64,000 bases of DNA from a candidate division WOR-3 bacterium. GTDB taxonomy: Bacteria > Hydrothermota > Hydrothermia > Hydrothermales > JAJRUZ01. The notes under the pieces are model-generated. The model was not told where the DNA came from. It ran no database searches and saw only the letters and a list, made by a program, of their open reading frames with translations. The stretch covers positions 62,001 through 126,000 of the forward strand of contig JBDRZL010000002.1 of the NCBI GenBank assembly GCA_039803925.1, in the 5' to 3' direction. Below, piece by piece: positions 46,000-55,238 of the stretch. A program made the position numbers and the translations under genes. How positions within the stretch are numbered: the first letter of the stretch is position 1; each line of letters opens with the position of its first letter.

Positions 46000-46193
46000 A
46001 AAATTCTGATTTATATGAGTTATAATTCTTTTTTATTTTCAAAGTCCTTATAGGCTTTTTTTCTCACTTTCTCCATTTCAAATGACTTTCCTAAAACTTT
46101 ACATTTTTCCTTTATTTAAGCCTTTAGTTCCTACCTTTAAGCCCTAAATTTATTGAGTATTTTTTAATCTGAAATTGAGTAAAATGTGAAGAC

Positions 46194-46222
46194 TTGAAAA
46201 AATATTTTTTATAAATTATTAT
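46194..46222 (+). promoter_or_regulatory. padR promoter with possible mini-ORF
   Basis: TTGAAA (46194-46199), 17-base spacer, TATTAT (46217-46222). The padR ATG is at 46244, so RNA would have a leader of about 15 bases. A 6-codon ORF (ATG 46227 to TGA 46245-46247) begins near the expected RNA 5' end and ends overlapping the padR ATG. Confidence 0.5.
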
Positions 46223-46243
46223 TAGAATGAAAATATTATCAAA

Positions 46244-46540
46244 ATGAAAATAAAATTTATTGACAGGTGTATAATAATTATGCTTGCCTCTAAAAAAATT
46301 CATGGTTATTCTCTTTATAGAGAATTTAAAGATGCAGGATTTGATATATCCATGGTTAATTTTTATAAAAAATTAAAAAAACTTGAAAATATGGGTCTTA
46401 TAAGTTCAGAATGGAGAATAGTAAATGGAAGACCCAGAAAAGTTTATTACCTTACTGAAAAAGGGGAAAAAAAACTTAAAGCTTGTAAGGAAAATTTAAA
46501 AAAATTTTTATTTAAGATAAAGGGTTCAATTCCCTTTTAA
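46244..46540 (+). CDS. PadR-family transcriptional regulator
   Basis: 98 residues. A winged helix-turn-helix of the PadR type: IHGYSLYREFKDAGFDISMVNFYKKLKKLENMGLI (about 16-50), then the wing GRPRKVYYLTEKGEKKL (about 65-81). Compact PadR proteins without an effector domain act as DNA-binding repressors. It precedes the pdo gene by 15 bases and may regulate it or the divergent transporter. Confidence 0.85.
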   Translation: MKIKFIDRCIIIMLASKKIHGYSLYREFKDAGFDISMVNFYKKLKKLENMGLISSEWRIVNGRPRKVYYLTEKGEKKLKACKENLKKFLFKIKGSIPF

Positions 46541-46555
46541 AAAAGGAGAAAATCT

Positions 46556-47212
46556 ATGGCACTTTTAAGAGATGAAGATAAAAGGGAAATAAAAAAATAT
46601 TTTAACGAAAGATTAAAAGATGAGGTGAAACTTTTAATCTTTACTCAGAAAATAAATTGCAGGTTTTGTAATGAAACAGAGGAACTTTTAAAAGAAATAG
46701 CAGAATTATCGGATGGTAAAATTATTCTTGAGATTAAAAATTATGCGATTGATAAAGAGGATGCTTTTAAATATGGAATTGATAAAGTTCCTGCCATAGT
46801 TATTCTTGATAAAGACGGAAATGATAAGAGAATAAGATTTTTTGGAATACCAGCAGGTTATGAGTTTGCTTCTCTTTTAGAAGCAATAAGTATGGTCTCA
46901 AGAGGTGATTCCGGTTTAAGTGAAGAAATTAAAGAAAAAATAAGAGAGATAGATAAAGATATGCATCTGCAGGTTTTTGTTACACCTTCCTGTCCTTATT
47001 GTCCTCAAATGGTAGTTCTATCTCATAAATTTGCCTTTGAAAATGAAAAAATAAGAGGGGATATGATTGAAGTATCGGAATTTCCTGAACTTGCAGAACT
47101 TTATGAGGTTATGGGTGTTCCCAAAACAGTGATAAACAATAAGACATTCATTGAGGGTGCAGTATCTGTAAAAGATTATTTAAGAAGAATTCTTGAAGTT
47201 TTAAATTCTTAA
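46556..47212 (+). CDS. pdo: protein disulfide oxidoreductase (two-domain glutaredoxin-like)
   Basis: 218 residues made of two thioredoxin-fold units, each with a redox site: C35-R-F-C38 in the first and C146-P-Y-C149 in the second. The conserved cis-proline loops are DKVPAIVIL and MGVPKTVIN. This is the PDO family of thermophilic archaea and bacteria, which makes and shuffles disulfides in cytosolic proteins. A ribosome-binding site (AAGGAG) precedes the ATG. Its presence is one of the better signs of thermophily in the window. Confidence 0.92.
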   Translation: MALLRDEDKREIKKYFNERLKDEVKLLIFTQKINCRFCNETEELLKEIAELSDGKIILEIKNYAIDKEDAFKYGIDKVPAIVILDKDGNDKRIRFFGIPAGYEFASLLEAISMVSRGDSGLSEEIKEKIREIDKDMHLQVFVTPSCPYCPQMVVLSHKFAFENEKIRGDMIEVSEFPELAELYEVMGVPKTVINNKTFIEGAVSVKDYLRRILEVLNS

Positions 47213-47222
47213 AAATATGTTT

Positions 47223-47636
47223 TTAATCAAAAAAGAGTTTTTTTAACCCCTTTTCTTCTTTTCTTTTTACGTCAATGTTCCCCTTTATAAGAAACATTTC
47301 AATTGTATTACATACTTTTGAAGATATTAAATGTCCCCCTTTTACTTTTCTATCCCTTGTAGAAACTGTAATATGAAAGTGATATGGGGGTTGGGTGGAA
47401 GGTGTTATAACACCTGAAATTCCTAAAAGTTCCGATGGTTCCTTTTCTTCATGAATTTCATATTCTTTTCCATTCCAGAATCCCATTTTAATTTCTTTTA
47501 CCATACCAAGGGCAGATACAACAGTCATTATTTTCTCTTTTTTAAATTCCTGAATAAATCTATCTATATTTTGAATAAAATCCTCCCCATCATCCATTAT
47601 TAAAATAATAAAATTTCCATCGTCTTTAAATTTCAT
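47223..47636 (-). CDS. PPC-domain (DUF296) protein
   Basis: 137 residues forming one PPC/DUF296 domain. Visible are VVSALGMVKEIKMGFWNGKEYE (about 39-60), PYHFHITVSTRDRKVKGGHLI (about 84-104) and the closing VCNTIEMFLI. The histidines of HFH and GGHL are the metal-site positions of bacterial PPC proteins. Plant relatives bind A+T-rich DNA through an added AT-hook, absent here, so the role is uncertain. It converges with pdo across 10 bases. Confidence 0.87.
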   Translation of the reverse strand: MKFKDDGNFIILIMDDGEDFIQNIDRFIQEFKKEKIMTVVSALGMVKEIKMGFWNGKEYEIHEEKEPSELLGISGVITPSTQPPYHFHITVSTRDRKVKGGHLISSKVCNTIEMFLIKGNIDVKRKEEKGLKKLFFD

Positions 47637-47770
47637 TTTATTTTAAAATTTTATTTAAAAAGCTTTTCTTTTTTCTATTAAAAGAAAAAAATTGAGCTAA
47701 AATACAAAAGATTTTATGAGAAAAGAAGACCATACAGGAACATTTTGTAGTATAAAATCCTTGTAATCTT

Positions 47771-47925
47771 ATTGAGCAAGAAAAATTAAATATTTTTAAG
47801 TTGAATTTAATGAGAAAATTTCAAAAACTTATGCAAACATTATAAAATGGATGTTTATATTCTGGGTAGGACAGATAGGTGTTATGACTTTAATATTTTT
47901 TACCTTTTTAAAATTCATTAGATAA
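47771..47925 (+). pseudogene. decayed coiled-coil/membrane-anchor gene remnant (DUF1640/CCDC90-like)
   Basis: From 47800 to the TAA at 47923-47925 one frame reads as a typical C-terminus of small coiled-coil proteins: EKISKTYANIIKWMFIFWV, then GQIGVMTLIFF and FLKFIR. The KWMFIFWVGQ anchor helix is very characteristic. No start codon precedes it in frame, and a stop lies just upstream. The adjoining coiled-coil-like codons (IEQEKLNIF, 47771-47797) are in another frame. This looks like a 5'-truncated, frameshifted remnant. The rest of the 481-base gap (47637-47770 and 47926-48081) shows no gene I can support. Confidence 0.55.
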
Positions 47926-48081
47926 TTTAAGATTGAAAAAGAAAAAAGAGTTGTAAATAAAATGATGGTTTTTAGGCAGTAGTGAACAGGATGGATACAA
48001 CTTAATCTGCAAAATTAACCCCTAATAAATTTCCCTATCTTGGGCAAAAAATTCAATATTGTTATGTTATTCTACATTAAA

Positions 48082-48111
48082 TTGTAAGTTAAAAACCTTT
48101 TAATTTATTCT
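48082..48111 (+). promoter_or_regulatory. acyP-purL operon promoter, leaderless arrangement
   Basis: TTGTAA (48082-48087), 18-base spacer, TATTCT (48106-48111), then 6 bases to ATG at 48118. There is no Shine-Dalgarno sequence. Confidence 0.6.
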
Positions 48112-48117
48112 TTATAT

Positions 48118-48396
48118 ATGAAAAAAAGGGTTCACCTTTTCATTTCAGGCAGAGTTCAGGGTGTTTTTTACAGGGCATTTACAAAAGAAAAAGCAGATTT
48201 CTATGGCATTAAAGGATGGGTTAGAAATCTAAGAGATGGAAGAGTTGAAGCAGTGGGTCAAGGTGAAGAAGAATTGTTAAAAGAATGGATAAAGGACCTT
48301 TGGAAAGGACCTGAGCTTGCAATTGTTAAAGAAATAAAAGAAGAATGGTCAGATAACCTTGAAAATTTTCCCGATTTTGAAATAAGATACTTTTAA
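48118..48396 (+). CDS. acyP: acylphosphatase
   Basis: 92 residues, the standard length. It hydrolyses acyl phosphates such as carbamoyl and acetyl phosphate. The phosphate-binding loop is SGRVQGVFYRAFT (about 10-22) with the catalytic arginine, and the catalytic asparagine lies in GIKGWVRNLRDGRVE (about 34-48). First gene of a plus-strand run reaching rfbD; purL starts 8 bases after its stop. Confidence 0.95.
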   Translation: MKKRVHLFISGRVQGVFYRAFTKEKADFYGIKGWVRNLRDGRVEAVGQGEEELLKEWIKDLWKGPELAIVKEIKEEWSDNLENFPDFEIRYF

Positions 48397-48404
48397 AAAA
48401 ATAA

Positions 48405-51218
48405 ATGAATGTTTATAAATTTTTCATAAAAGACCTTTTCTCTGAAACTTTAAAAGATTATCTTGAAATAGCAAAAGAACTTGGATTAAAAAATTTGGAA
48501 AATATAGAAGAATACAGAATTCTGTGGATAAAAAGCTCTGAAAAAAAAGAAATAATTGAAAAAATACTCTTAGAATGGATAATTGATGAAAATGAAGAAA
48601 AAATTCTTTTTCTAAATAACACAGATAACTCCTATGAAATCACTTATCACTTTGGAGTTAAGGATCCTGAAGCAGAAGAAATAGAAAGAATTTTTAAGGA
48701 AAGAGGAGTTTCTATTAATGTTAAAAGAGGTAAAAAAATAATAATTAAAGGTAATTTAAATGAAAAAGAAATTGAATACTTCTCCAAAAAAGCCCTTTAC
48801 AATCCGATAGTCGAAATTTTTGATAAAGAAATAATTAACCCATTTTTTGAGCCCTCTGAAATAGAACCTGAAAATGAAATTGTTGAAATAAGAAATCTTA
48901 ACACTAAAAACTTAATCAAACTTTCAAAGGAAAAACACTTCTATTTACTTAAAAATGAAATGAAATTAATAAGAGATTATTACAGAAAAATTAAAAGGGA
49001 ACCAACCTTAATTGAACTTGAAACTTTTGCCCAGATGTGGTCTGAACACTGTGTCCATAAAACCTTTAAGGGAGAAATAATCTATGGAAATAGAAAAATT
49101 TCCTTATTAAATGAAATCAAAAAAATATCAGAAAAAAATAGAAAAAAATTTTGCCAGGTTCTTTTTAAAGATAATGCTGGAATTTTTAAATTTGATAAAA
49201 ATATTTCAATATGTGCAAAGGTTGAAACCCATAACCACCCCTCTGCTCTTGAACCTTACGGTGGAGCATCAACAGGTATTGGTGGGGTTATAAGAGATAT
49301 ACTTGGAGCAGGACTGGGAGCAAAACCAATAGCAAATATTGATGTCTTTTGCGTTGGCAACCTTGATACCCAACATGAAGAACTTCCAGAAGGAATACTC
49401 CATCCTAAAAGAATCTTAAAAGGTGTTGTAAAAGGTGTTGAGGATTACGGAAACAGGATGGGAATACCAACAGTTTGTGGTGCTGTTATCTATGAAAAAG
49501 AATACCTAACAAATCCCCTTGTCTTCTGTGGCACAATAGGTATATTGCCTTCTAAATTTGTAAGAAAAAAAGTTAAACCCGGTAACTTTATAATCCTTGC
49601 AGGTGGAAAAACTGGAAAAGATGGTATACATGGAGCAACTTTTTCTTCATCGGAACTTACAGAAACTTCCGAAGAAGTTCATATTTCAGCAGTTCAGATC
49701 GGTGACCCGATAACAGAAAAAAAACTTCTTGATGCTATCCTTGAAGCAAGAGAAAAGAAACTCTTTAATTTCATAACTGATGTAGGAGGTGGTGGACTCT
49801 CCTCTGCAATAACAGAAAATGTTTATCCTTTTGGTGCAGAAATTCATCTTGACAGGGTTCCTTTAAAGTACAAGGGACTTTCACCAAGAGAAATATGGAT
49901 TTCTGAATCACAGGAAAGAATGATTCTTTTTGCTGATAAAAAAAATATTCTAAAATTAAGAGAAATTTTTGAAAAACACAATGTTGAATTAACTATTTTA
50001 GGAGAAGTCAAAAAAGACGGTAAATTAAAACTCTTATACAATAATAAAATTTTTGGTGAAATTGATATTAAGTTTATACATGAAAAAAGACCTATAATAA
50101 AAAGAAAAGTAGAAAAATTAAAAATAAAGGAAATAAAATTTATTACAAGAGAATTAAGTCTAAATGAAATCAAGGAAATTTGCTTAAAAATTATATCTTT
50201 ACCCAACATAAGGTCAAAAGAAGAAATAATAAAAAGATATGACCATGAAGTTCAGGGAAAAACTTTTAAAAAACCATTAGAGGGAAAAATATTTAAATCT
50301 CCTTTTGATGGCAGCATAATTAAACCTATCAGAGATTCAAAAAAAACACTCGCAATCTCTCTTGGAATTAAGCCCTCTTATTCAAGAATTTCTCCCTTTT
50401 ATTCAGCCCTGAATGCTGTTGATGAAGTAATAAGAAGTCTTATAAGTAAAGGAGTAAACCCAAATAAAATTGTTTTACTTGACAATTTCTGTTTTGCAAG
50501 TCCAGAGGATAAAAGAACTCTTCAGGAGATCGTGGAATCTGTTCTTGGAGCAATAGAAGGAGCAAAATTTTATAAAGTTCCTTTTATTTCAGGTAAAGAT
50601 TCCCTATATAATGAATTTAAGGCAAAAAATAAGAAATATAAAATTTTACCAACAACACTTATAACAGGAATTGGAATAGTTGATGATGAAAAAATAGTTC
50701 CCTCTTCTTATTTCAAAAACATAAATAACCCTGTATATGTTGTTGGAAAAACTAACTTAGAAGAAATTGGTGGAAGTGAATTTTTAAAAATCAAAAAAAT
50801 CTATAAAAAAGGTATTGTTCCGAAAGTTTATCCCAAAAAATTTCTTAAACTCTACAATAAAATTTACCTATCTTTAAAAAAAGGAATCTTTGAATCAACT
50901 CATGATGTAAGTGAAGGTGGCATATTTAATGCTTTAAGTGAAATGTGTTTTGCTCTCAAAAGGGGAATTGATATTGATCTTAAAAGTATCAAAAGACCTG
51001 ATCTGTTTTTATTTTCAGAATCAGCAGGTAGAATTATAGTAGAGGTTAAAAAAGAAAGAGAAAAAGAATTTTTACTTACTTTTAAAAATTTACCTATCTA
51101 TAAACTGGGAAAAATAAATGAAAGCGGAATAATTAGGATAATAACAAGAAAAGGAGAAATTGAATTAAAGGTAGAAGAACTTTATAAAGAATATTCAAAA
51201 TCACCCTTTTTGCCATGA
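48405..51218 (+). CDS. purL: FGAM synthase PurL with extended N-terminal region
   Basis: 937 residues, between the small PurL (about 600-750) and the fused large enzyme (about 1300). Residues about 1-190 precede the catalytic part and look like fused PurS-type alpha/beta units, the region that bridges PurL and PurQ in large enzymes. The synthetase core starts near FAQMWSEHCVHKTFKGEI (about 203-220), with VETHNHPSALEPYGGASTGIGG and the second half SEGGIFNALSEM. There is no glutaminase domain; PurQ is encoded separately at 31793-32566. A fused PurS is inferred from length and position, not from a clear motif. Confidence 0.93.
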   Translation: MNVYKFFIKDLFSETLKDYLEIAKELGLKNLENIEEYRILWIKSSEKKEIIEKILLEWIIDENEEKILFLNNTDNSYEITYHFGVKDPEAEEIERIFKERGVSINVKRGKKIIIKGNLNEKEIEYFSKKALYNPIVEIFDKEIINPFFEPSEIEPENEIVEIRNLNTKNLIKLSKEKHFYLLKNEMKLIRDYYRKIKREPTLIELETFAQMWSEHCVHKTFKGEIIYGNRKISLLNEIKKISEKNRKKFCQVLFKDNAGIFKFDKNISICAKVETHNHPSALEPYGGASTGIGGVIRDILGAGLGAKPIANIDVFCVGNLDTQHEELPEGILHPKRILKGVVKGVEDYGNRMGIPTVCGAVIYEKEYLTNPLVFCGTIGILPSKFVRKKVKPGNFIILAGGKTGKDGIHGATFSSSELTETSEEVHISAVQIGDPITEKKLLDAILEAREKKLFNFITDVGGGGLSSAITENVYPFGAEIHLDRVPLKYKGLSPREIWISESQERMILFADKKNILKLREIFEKHNVELTILGEVKKDGKLKLLYNNKIFGEIDIKFIHEKRPIIKRKVEKLKIKEIKFITRELSLNEIKEICLKIISLPNIRSKEEIIKRYDHEVQGKTFKKPLEGKIFKSPFDGSIIKPIRDSKKTLAISLGIKPSYSRISPFYSALNAVDEVIRSLISKGVNPNKIVLLDNFCFASPEDKRTLQEIVESVLGAIEGAKFYKVPFISGKDSLYNEFKAKNKKYKILPTTLITGIGIVDDEKIVPSSYFKNINNPVYVVGKTNLEEIGGSEFLKIKKIYKKGIVPKVYPKKFLKLYNKIYLSLKKGIFESTHDVSEGGIFNALSEMCFALKRGIDIDLKSIKRPDLFLFSESAGRIIVEVKKEREKEFLLTFKNLPIYKLGKINESGIIRIITRKGEIELKVEELYKEYSKSPFLP

Positions 51219-52282
51219 TTAAAAGGGCTCTTGTTCTATCTGATGCTTCATCTACTCATACTTGGAACTGGATAGAAGGTTATAAATCTCTTGGCTATAA
51301 AGTTTACCTTTTATCCTTTGAAGAACCCCTTTTAAATATAGATAGTTTGGAAGATTTCATCAAAATTAATTCAAGATTCAAACCTTCTTTCCCAAGATAC
51401 CTTTTAGGAGCAAATATTGTGAAAAATTTCATACATAAAATAAACCCTGATATAATCTTTGCTCATTTTATACCAAATTACGGATTTTTATCATACCTTC
51501 AGGGAGAAAAACCTTTTGTCCTTTTTTGTTGGGGAAGTGATCTTATAAAAGTTGCTTTTAAATCAGTTATACATAAACTAATTTCTAAAAGAATTTTTAA
51601 TAAAGCAAAACTCATAGTAGTTGATGCTAAATTTATGAAAGAGATAATTGTAACTAAATTCAAAATAAATTCAGAAAAAATTATAATAATACCTTTCGGT
51701 TTAAATAGAAAATTAAGAGAAAGGGGGAAAAATATTAAAAAAGATGATAAAAGAGCTATCCTTTTTACAAATAGAAAGCTGGAAAGAATTTATAATCCCT
51801 TTGTAATTATAGATGCCCTTTCAAAAATTCAAAACAAGAATTTTAAACTTATATGGATAGCAAGGGGTTCTCTCGAAAAAAAGGTAAAGGAAATGGTATA
51901 TAGAAAGGGAATCTTTGATAAGGTTGAATTTCTTGAATTTCAGGAAAGAGAAAATCTATATAAATTGCTTGAAAAATCCGATATATATTTGTCCTCATCC
52001 CTTTATGACGGGACAAGTGTTTCATTACTTGAAGCAATGTGTTTCGGTCTTTTTCCTGTAGTTTCTGATATTCTTGGAAACAGAGAATGGATTCTTGATG
52101 GGGTGAACGGTTTTCTTTTTGATCCTTTAAACCCAGAAGAACTCAGTAAAAAAATAAATGAAGCCATTGATAATAAAAACTTAAGAATTAAAGCAAGAGA
52201 AATAAACAAAAATATTATAGAAATGAAAGCAAACTGGGAAGATAATTTAAAAAAGTTTTATGATAAAATAAAAAATATATGA
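51215..52282 (+). CDS. GT4-family glycosyltransferase
   Basis: 355 residues, GT-B fold. The N-terminus (ALVLSDASSTHTWNWIEGYKSLGYKVYLLSF) and C-terminal donor region (SSLYDGTSVSLLEAMCFGLFPVVSDILGNREWI, about 265-297) with E-x7 spacing are typical of GT4. No signal peptide; it acts on the cytosolic side, probably in surface glycan synthesis. Its ATG overlaps the purL stop (ATGA), and it overlaps ftsK by 4 bases. Confidence 0.88.
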   Translation: MIKRALVLSDASSTHTWNWIEGYKSLGYKVYLLSFEEPLLNIDSLEDFIKINSRFKPSFPRYLLGANIVKNFIHKINPDIIFAHFIPNYGFLSYLQGEKPFVLFCWGSDLIKVAFKSVIHKLISKRIFNKAKLIVVDAKFMKEIIVTKFKINSEKIIIIPFGLNRKLRERGKNIKKDDKRAILFTNRKLERIYNPFVIIDALSKIQNKNFKLIWIARGSLEKKVKEMVYRKGIFDKVEFLEFQERENLYKLLEKSDIYLSSSLYDGTSVSLLEAMCFGLFPVVSDILGNREWILDGVNGFLFDPLNPEELSKKINEAIDNKNLRIKAREINKNIIEMKANWEDNLKKFYDKIKNI

Positions 52283-54411
52283 AAAAAAACTTTGGAATTT
52301 TTCTTCTTGTTGTTTCAGTTTATATCTTGATTTCTCTTTTACCTTTAAATCCAAATTTAGGAGGAGATTTTGGTGAAATTATTAAAAAAATTTTTTTTAA
52401 AGAATTTGGAATTATTTATTCCTTTTCAATAACATTCTTTTTATTGGGACTTTCCCTTTTTTTAATTAATGAAAAATTTAAAAAATTATTCTTTACCTTA
52501 ACCCTCTATTTTTTACTTTTACCTTTTGGGTTATTTTTTATCTTTGAGGGGCTTATTGAAAAAAATACAAAAATATTCTTTTTTTACAAAAAAATAAGGG
52601 AGCTTTTTAATGTATATCCTTTAGTTATCATCTTATTCCTTCTTGTTTCACCTTTTTATATGTATTTAAAGAACTTAAAAATTAAAAAAAAGATAAAATT
52701 AGAGCCAAAAATTAAAGAAAAAAAGAAAGAAAAAAAAATTGAAATTAAGGAAAAAGAAGAAAATAAAGAAGAATCAACAAAAGAAATCAAAATTGATAAA
52801 GAAAAATTATTGCAGATTTTTAAAGTAGAGGAAATAAAAACTGAATTAAAAAAACAGGAACTGGAAGAAGAAGCAAAAAAAATAAAAGAAAAACTTGAAG
52901 AATTTGGAATAAAAGGAGAAATTAAGGAAATTCACCCTGGACCATTTATTACCCTTTATGAATTTGAGCCTGAAAAGGGAATTCAGATTAAAAGAATTAA
53001 AAATCTTTCAGAAGACCTTGCATTAAGAATGAAATCTTCAAGAGTTAGAGTTGTAACTCCATTGCCTGATAAAGGCACAGTAGGTATAGAAGTCCCAAAT
53101 AGAAAAAATATAACACTACGAATTGGAAACCTTTTAAATTCAAAAAACTTTTTTAAAACAAGTTTATTAACAATACCTTTTGGAGTCACAACAGATGGTA
53201 ACCCATATTTTGCTGATCTTACAAAAATGCCACACCTTCTTATTGCAGGCGCAACAGGAAGCGGAAAATCTGTTTTTATAACCTCAATAATTGTCTCAAT
53301 AATAATAAAATCAGACCCAAATGAAGTAAAACTCCTCCTTATTGATCCAAAAAGGGTTGAACTTTCAAGATTTGAAGGAATACCTTATCTTTTAACAAAT
53401 GTTATAAACGACAGAAAAAAGGCTATTGATATTCTAAAACTTGCTACAAACTGGATGGAAGAAAGATATAAAATATTCGCAAAAGAAGGTGTAAGAGATA
53501 TAGAAAGTTATAATAAAAAGAAAAAGGAGAAAATGGCTTATATAGTTATAATTGTTGATGAATTTGCAGATCTCATGTTAACAGAAAAAAATAAAATTGA
53601 ATACTCCATAACAAGACTTGCCCAGATGGCAAGAGCTGTTGGAATACATTTAATTATTGCTACACAGAGACCATCTGTTGATGTTATAACAGGTATAGTT
53701 AAGGCTAATTTTCCCGTAAGGGCTTCCTTCAGGTTACCAACAATAACAGATTCAAGAACAATACTCGATGTTTCAGGAGCCGAAAAACTTCTTGGAAGCG
53801 GTGATATGCTTTTTGTTCCTCCAGGAAAAGGTGAACCTATAAGACTTCACGGACCCTTTGTTTCTGATGAAGAAGTGGAGGAACTTGTAAAAAGAATTAT
53901 AATTCCTTATTTCACAAAAAGATTTAAGGAAATAACAGGTAAAAAAATAAGTCCTGAGAAAACTGAAATTTTATATGAAAAGGGGCTAATTCCCTTTATA
54001 ACAGGTCAGAGAATTGAAGCCATTGAGGAAACAAAGGAGCACATATTCAATTTAATGAAGGAATACTTATCAAATATTGAAGAATTCGAGGAAAGTTTAA
54101 ATCTTCTAAGAGAAAATTACTATGAAAAACTAAGTGATATAACTTTTGAAAATGAAGAAGAAGGTATAGAACTGATTGATATTGAAGGTAAAAAGGTTGA
54201 TTCTCTCATTAAGGAAGCTGCTTATATAGTTGTTTCAAGTAAAAAAGCATCAGCAACCCTTCTTCAAAGAAAATTAAATATAGGTTTTCCAAGGGCTGCG
54301 AAAATCATTGATCAATTAGAAGAACTCGGCATAGTAGGACCTTCTGAGGGATCAAAGCCAAGAAAAGTTCTTGTTTCCCTTGAAGAGCTTTCAAAACTGT
54401 TGAAATCTTGA
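52279..54411 (+). CDS. ftsK: DNA translocase FtsK/SpoIIIE
   Basis: 710 residues. Four N-terminal membrane helices (about 5-130) anchor it at the division septum. A highly charged Lys/Glu linker (about 133-200) follows. The motor domain has Walker A GATGSGKSV (324-332) and IVDEFADLM as Walker B. The C-terminal gamma winged helix (about 640-705) includes KKASATLLQRKLNIGFPRAAKIID, which reads KOPS-like polarity sequences. It pumps chromosomal DNA during division. Overlaps of 4 bases occur on both sides. Confidence 0.95.
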   Translation: MKKNFGIFLLVVSVYILISLLPLNPNLGGDFGEIIKKIFFKEFGIIYSFSITFFLLGLSLFLINEKFKKLFFTLTLYFLLLPFGLFFIFEGLIEKNTKIFFFYKKIRELFNVYPLVIILFLLVSPFYMYLKNLKIKKKIKLEPKIKEKKKEKKIEIKEKEENKEESTKEIKIDKEKLLQIFKVEEIKTELKKQELEEEAKKIKEKLEEFGIKGEIKEIHPGPFITLYEFEPEKGIQIKRIKNLSEDLALRMKSSRVRVVTPLPDKGTVGIEVPNRKNITLRIGNLLNSKNFFKTSLLTIPFGVTTDGNPYFADLTKMPHLLIAGATGSGKSVFITSIIVSIIIKSDPNEVKLLLIDPKRVELSRFEGIPYLLTNVINDRKKAIDILKLATNWMEERYKIFAKEGVRDIESYNKKKKEKMAYIVIIVDEFADLMLTEKNKIEYSITRLAQMARAVGIHLIIATQRPSVDVITGIVKANFPVRASFRLPTITDSRTILDVSGAEKLLGSGDMLFVPPGKGEPIRLHGPFVSDEEVEELVKRIIIPYFTKRFKEITGKKISPEKTEILYEKGLIPFITGQRIEAIEETKEHIFNLMKEYLSNIEEFEESLNLLRENYYEKLSDITFENEEEGIELIDIEGKKVDSLIKEAAYIVVSSKKASATLLQRKLNIGFPRAAKIIDQLEELGIVGPSEGSKPRKVLVSLEELSKLLKS

Positions 54412-55238
54412 AAATACTTTTAACAGGCGCAACTGGAATGCTTGGAAATAAAATTCTTGAAAAGATAGATTATGATTTTATAAAACCTGACAGGAAATCT
54501 CTCGATTTATCAAAACCTGAAGAACTTATAAATTTTTTAAAAAAATTACCTGAAGTTGATGGAATCTGGCATATTGGAGCTTATACTGATGTAGAAAAAG
54601 CTGAAATTGATGAGGAGAACTGCTACCTTGTTAACTGGATATCAACCAAAATTCTTACTGAATTTTCAATTAGAAAAAACATAAGGATTCTATATATAAG
54701 CACCGATTATGTATTTGATGGTTTTAAAAATAGCCCGTATAAGGAGTGGGATAAAACAAATCCCTTAAATGTCTATGGGAAAAGTAAACTCTTTGGAGAA
54801 AAAGAAGTTTTGAGGAATAAAGAAGGTCTTGTTATAAGAACATCATGGCTTTTTGGTGAAAAAGGAAAAAATTTTGTTACAAAAATAATAGAAAAAGCAG
54901 AAAAGGAAAAAGAGCTAAAAGTTGTAATTGATCAATGTGGTTGTCCCACTTATACTGAGGATCTTGCTCTGGCACTAAAGATGTTGTGGGAAAATAATGA
55001 GTCGGGAATATTCCACTTTTCAAATAGAGATGAAGTATCTTGGTTCGAATTTGCAAAAGAAATTCTCAATTTACTTGGTATAAAAAAATATATTAAACCA
55101 GTCTTACAAGAAGAACTCAATTTAAAAGCTAAAAGACCCTCTTATTCAGTTCTTGACACTTTTTTAATTGAGAATAAGTTAAAGATAAAAATACGTTCTT
55201 GGAAAGAAGCTCTTAAGGATTATATAGAAAAGGTTTAA
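54408..55238 (+). CDS. rfbD: dTDP-4-dehydrorhamnose reductase-like (RmlD)
   Basis: 276 residues, extended short-chain dehydrogenase. The nucleotide motif is GATGMLG (7-13); STDYVFDG and the YGKSKLFGEKEV catalytic Tyr/Lys segment follow. RTSWLFGEKGKNFV is the substrate-side motif of RmlD. It reduces dTDP-4-keto-rhamnose to dTDP-rhamnose for surface polysaccharide; related enzymes act on other sugars. The TTG start lies in a TTGA overlap with ftsK. Its stop shares TTAA with the convergent bamA stop. Confidence 0.88.
   Translation: MKILLTGATGMLGNKILEKIDYDFIKPDRKSLDLSKPEELINFLKKLPEVDGIWHIGAYTDVEKAEIDEENCYLVNWISTKILTEFSIRKNIRILYISTDYVFDGFKNSPYKEWDKTNPLNVYGKSKLFGEKEVLRNKEGLVIRTSWLFGEKGKNFVTKIIEKAEKEKELKVVIDQCGCPTYTEDLALALKMLWENNESGIFHFSNRDEVSWFEFAKEILNLLGIKKYIKPVLQEELNLKAKRPSYSVLDTFLIENKLKIKIRSWKEALKDYIEKV

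Noticed and set aside
46020-46160. About 31 open codons on the minus strand in the SNF-padR gap, ending KKAYKDFENKKEL
   Set aside because: The only ATG leaves 18 codons, there is no promoter or ribosome-binding site, and the composition is what random A+T-rich DNA gives.
47717-47767. ATG-initiated 16-codon frame in the DUF296-acyP gap
   Set aside because: Too short, no supporting signal, and next to decayed sequence.
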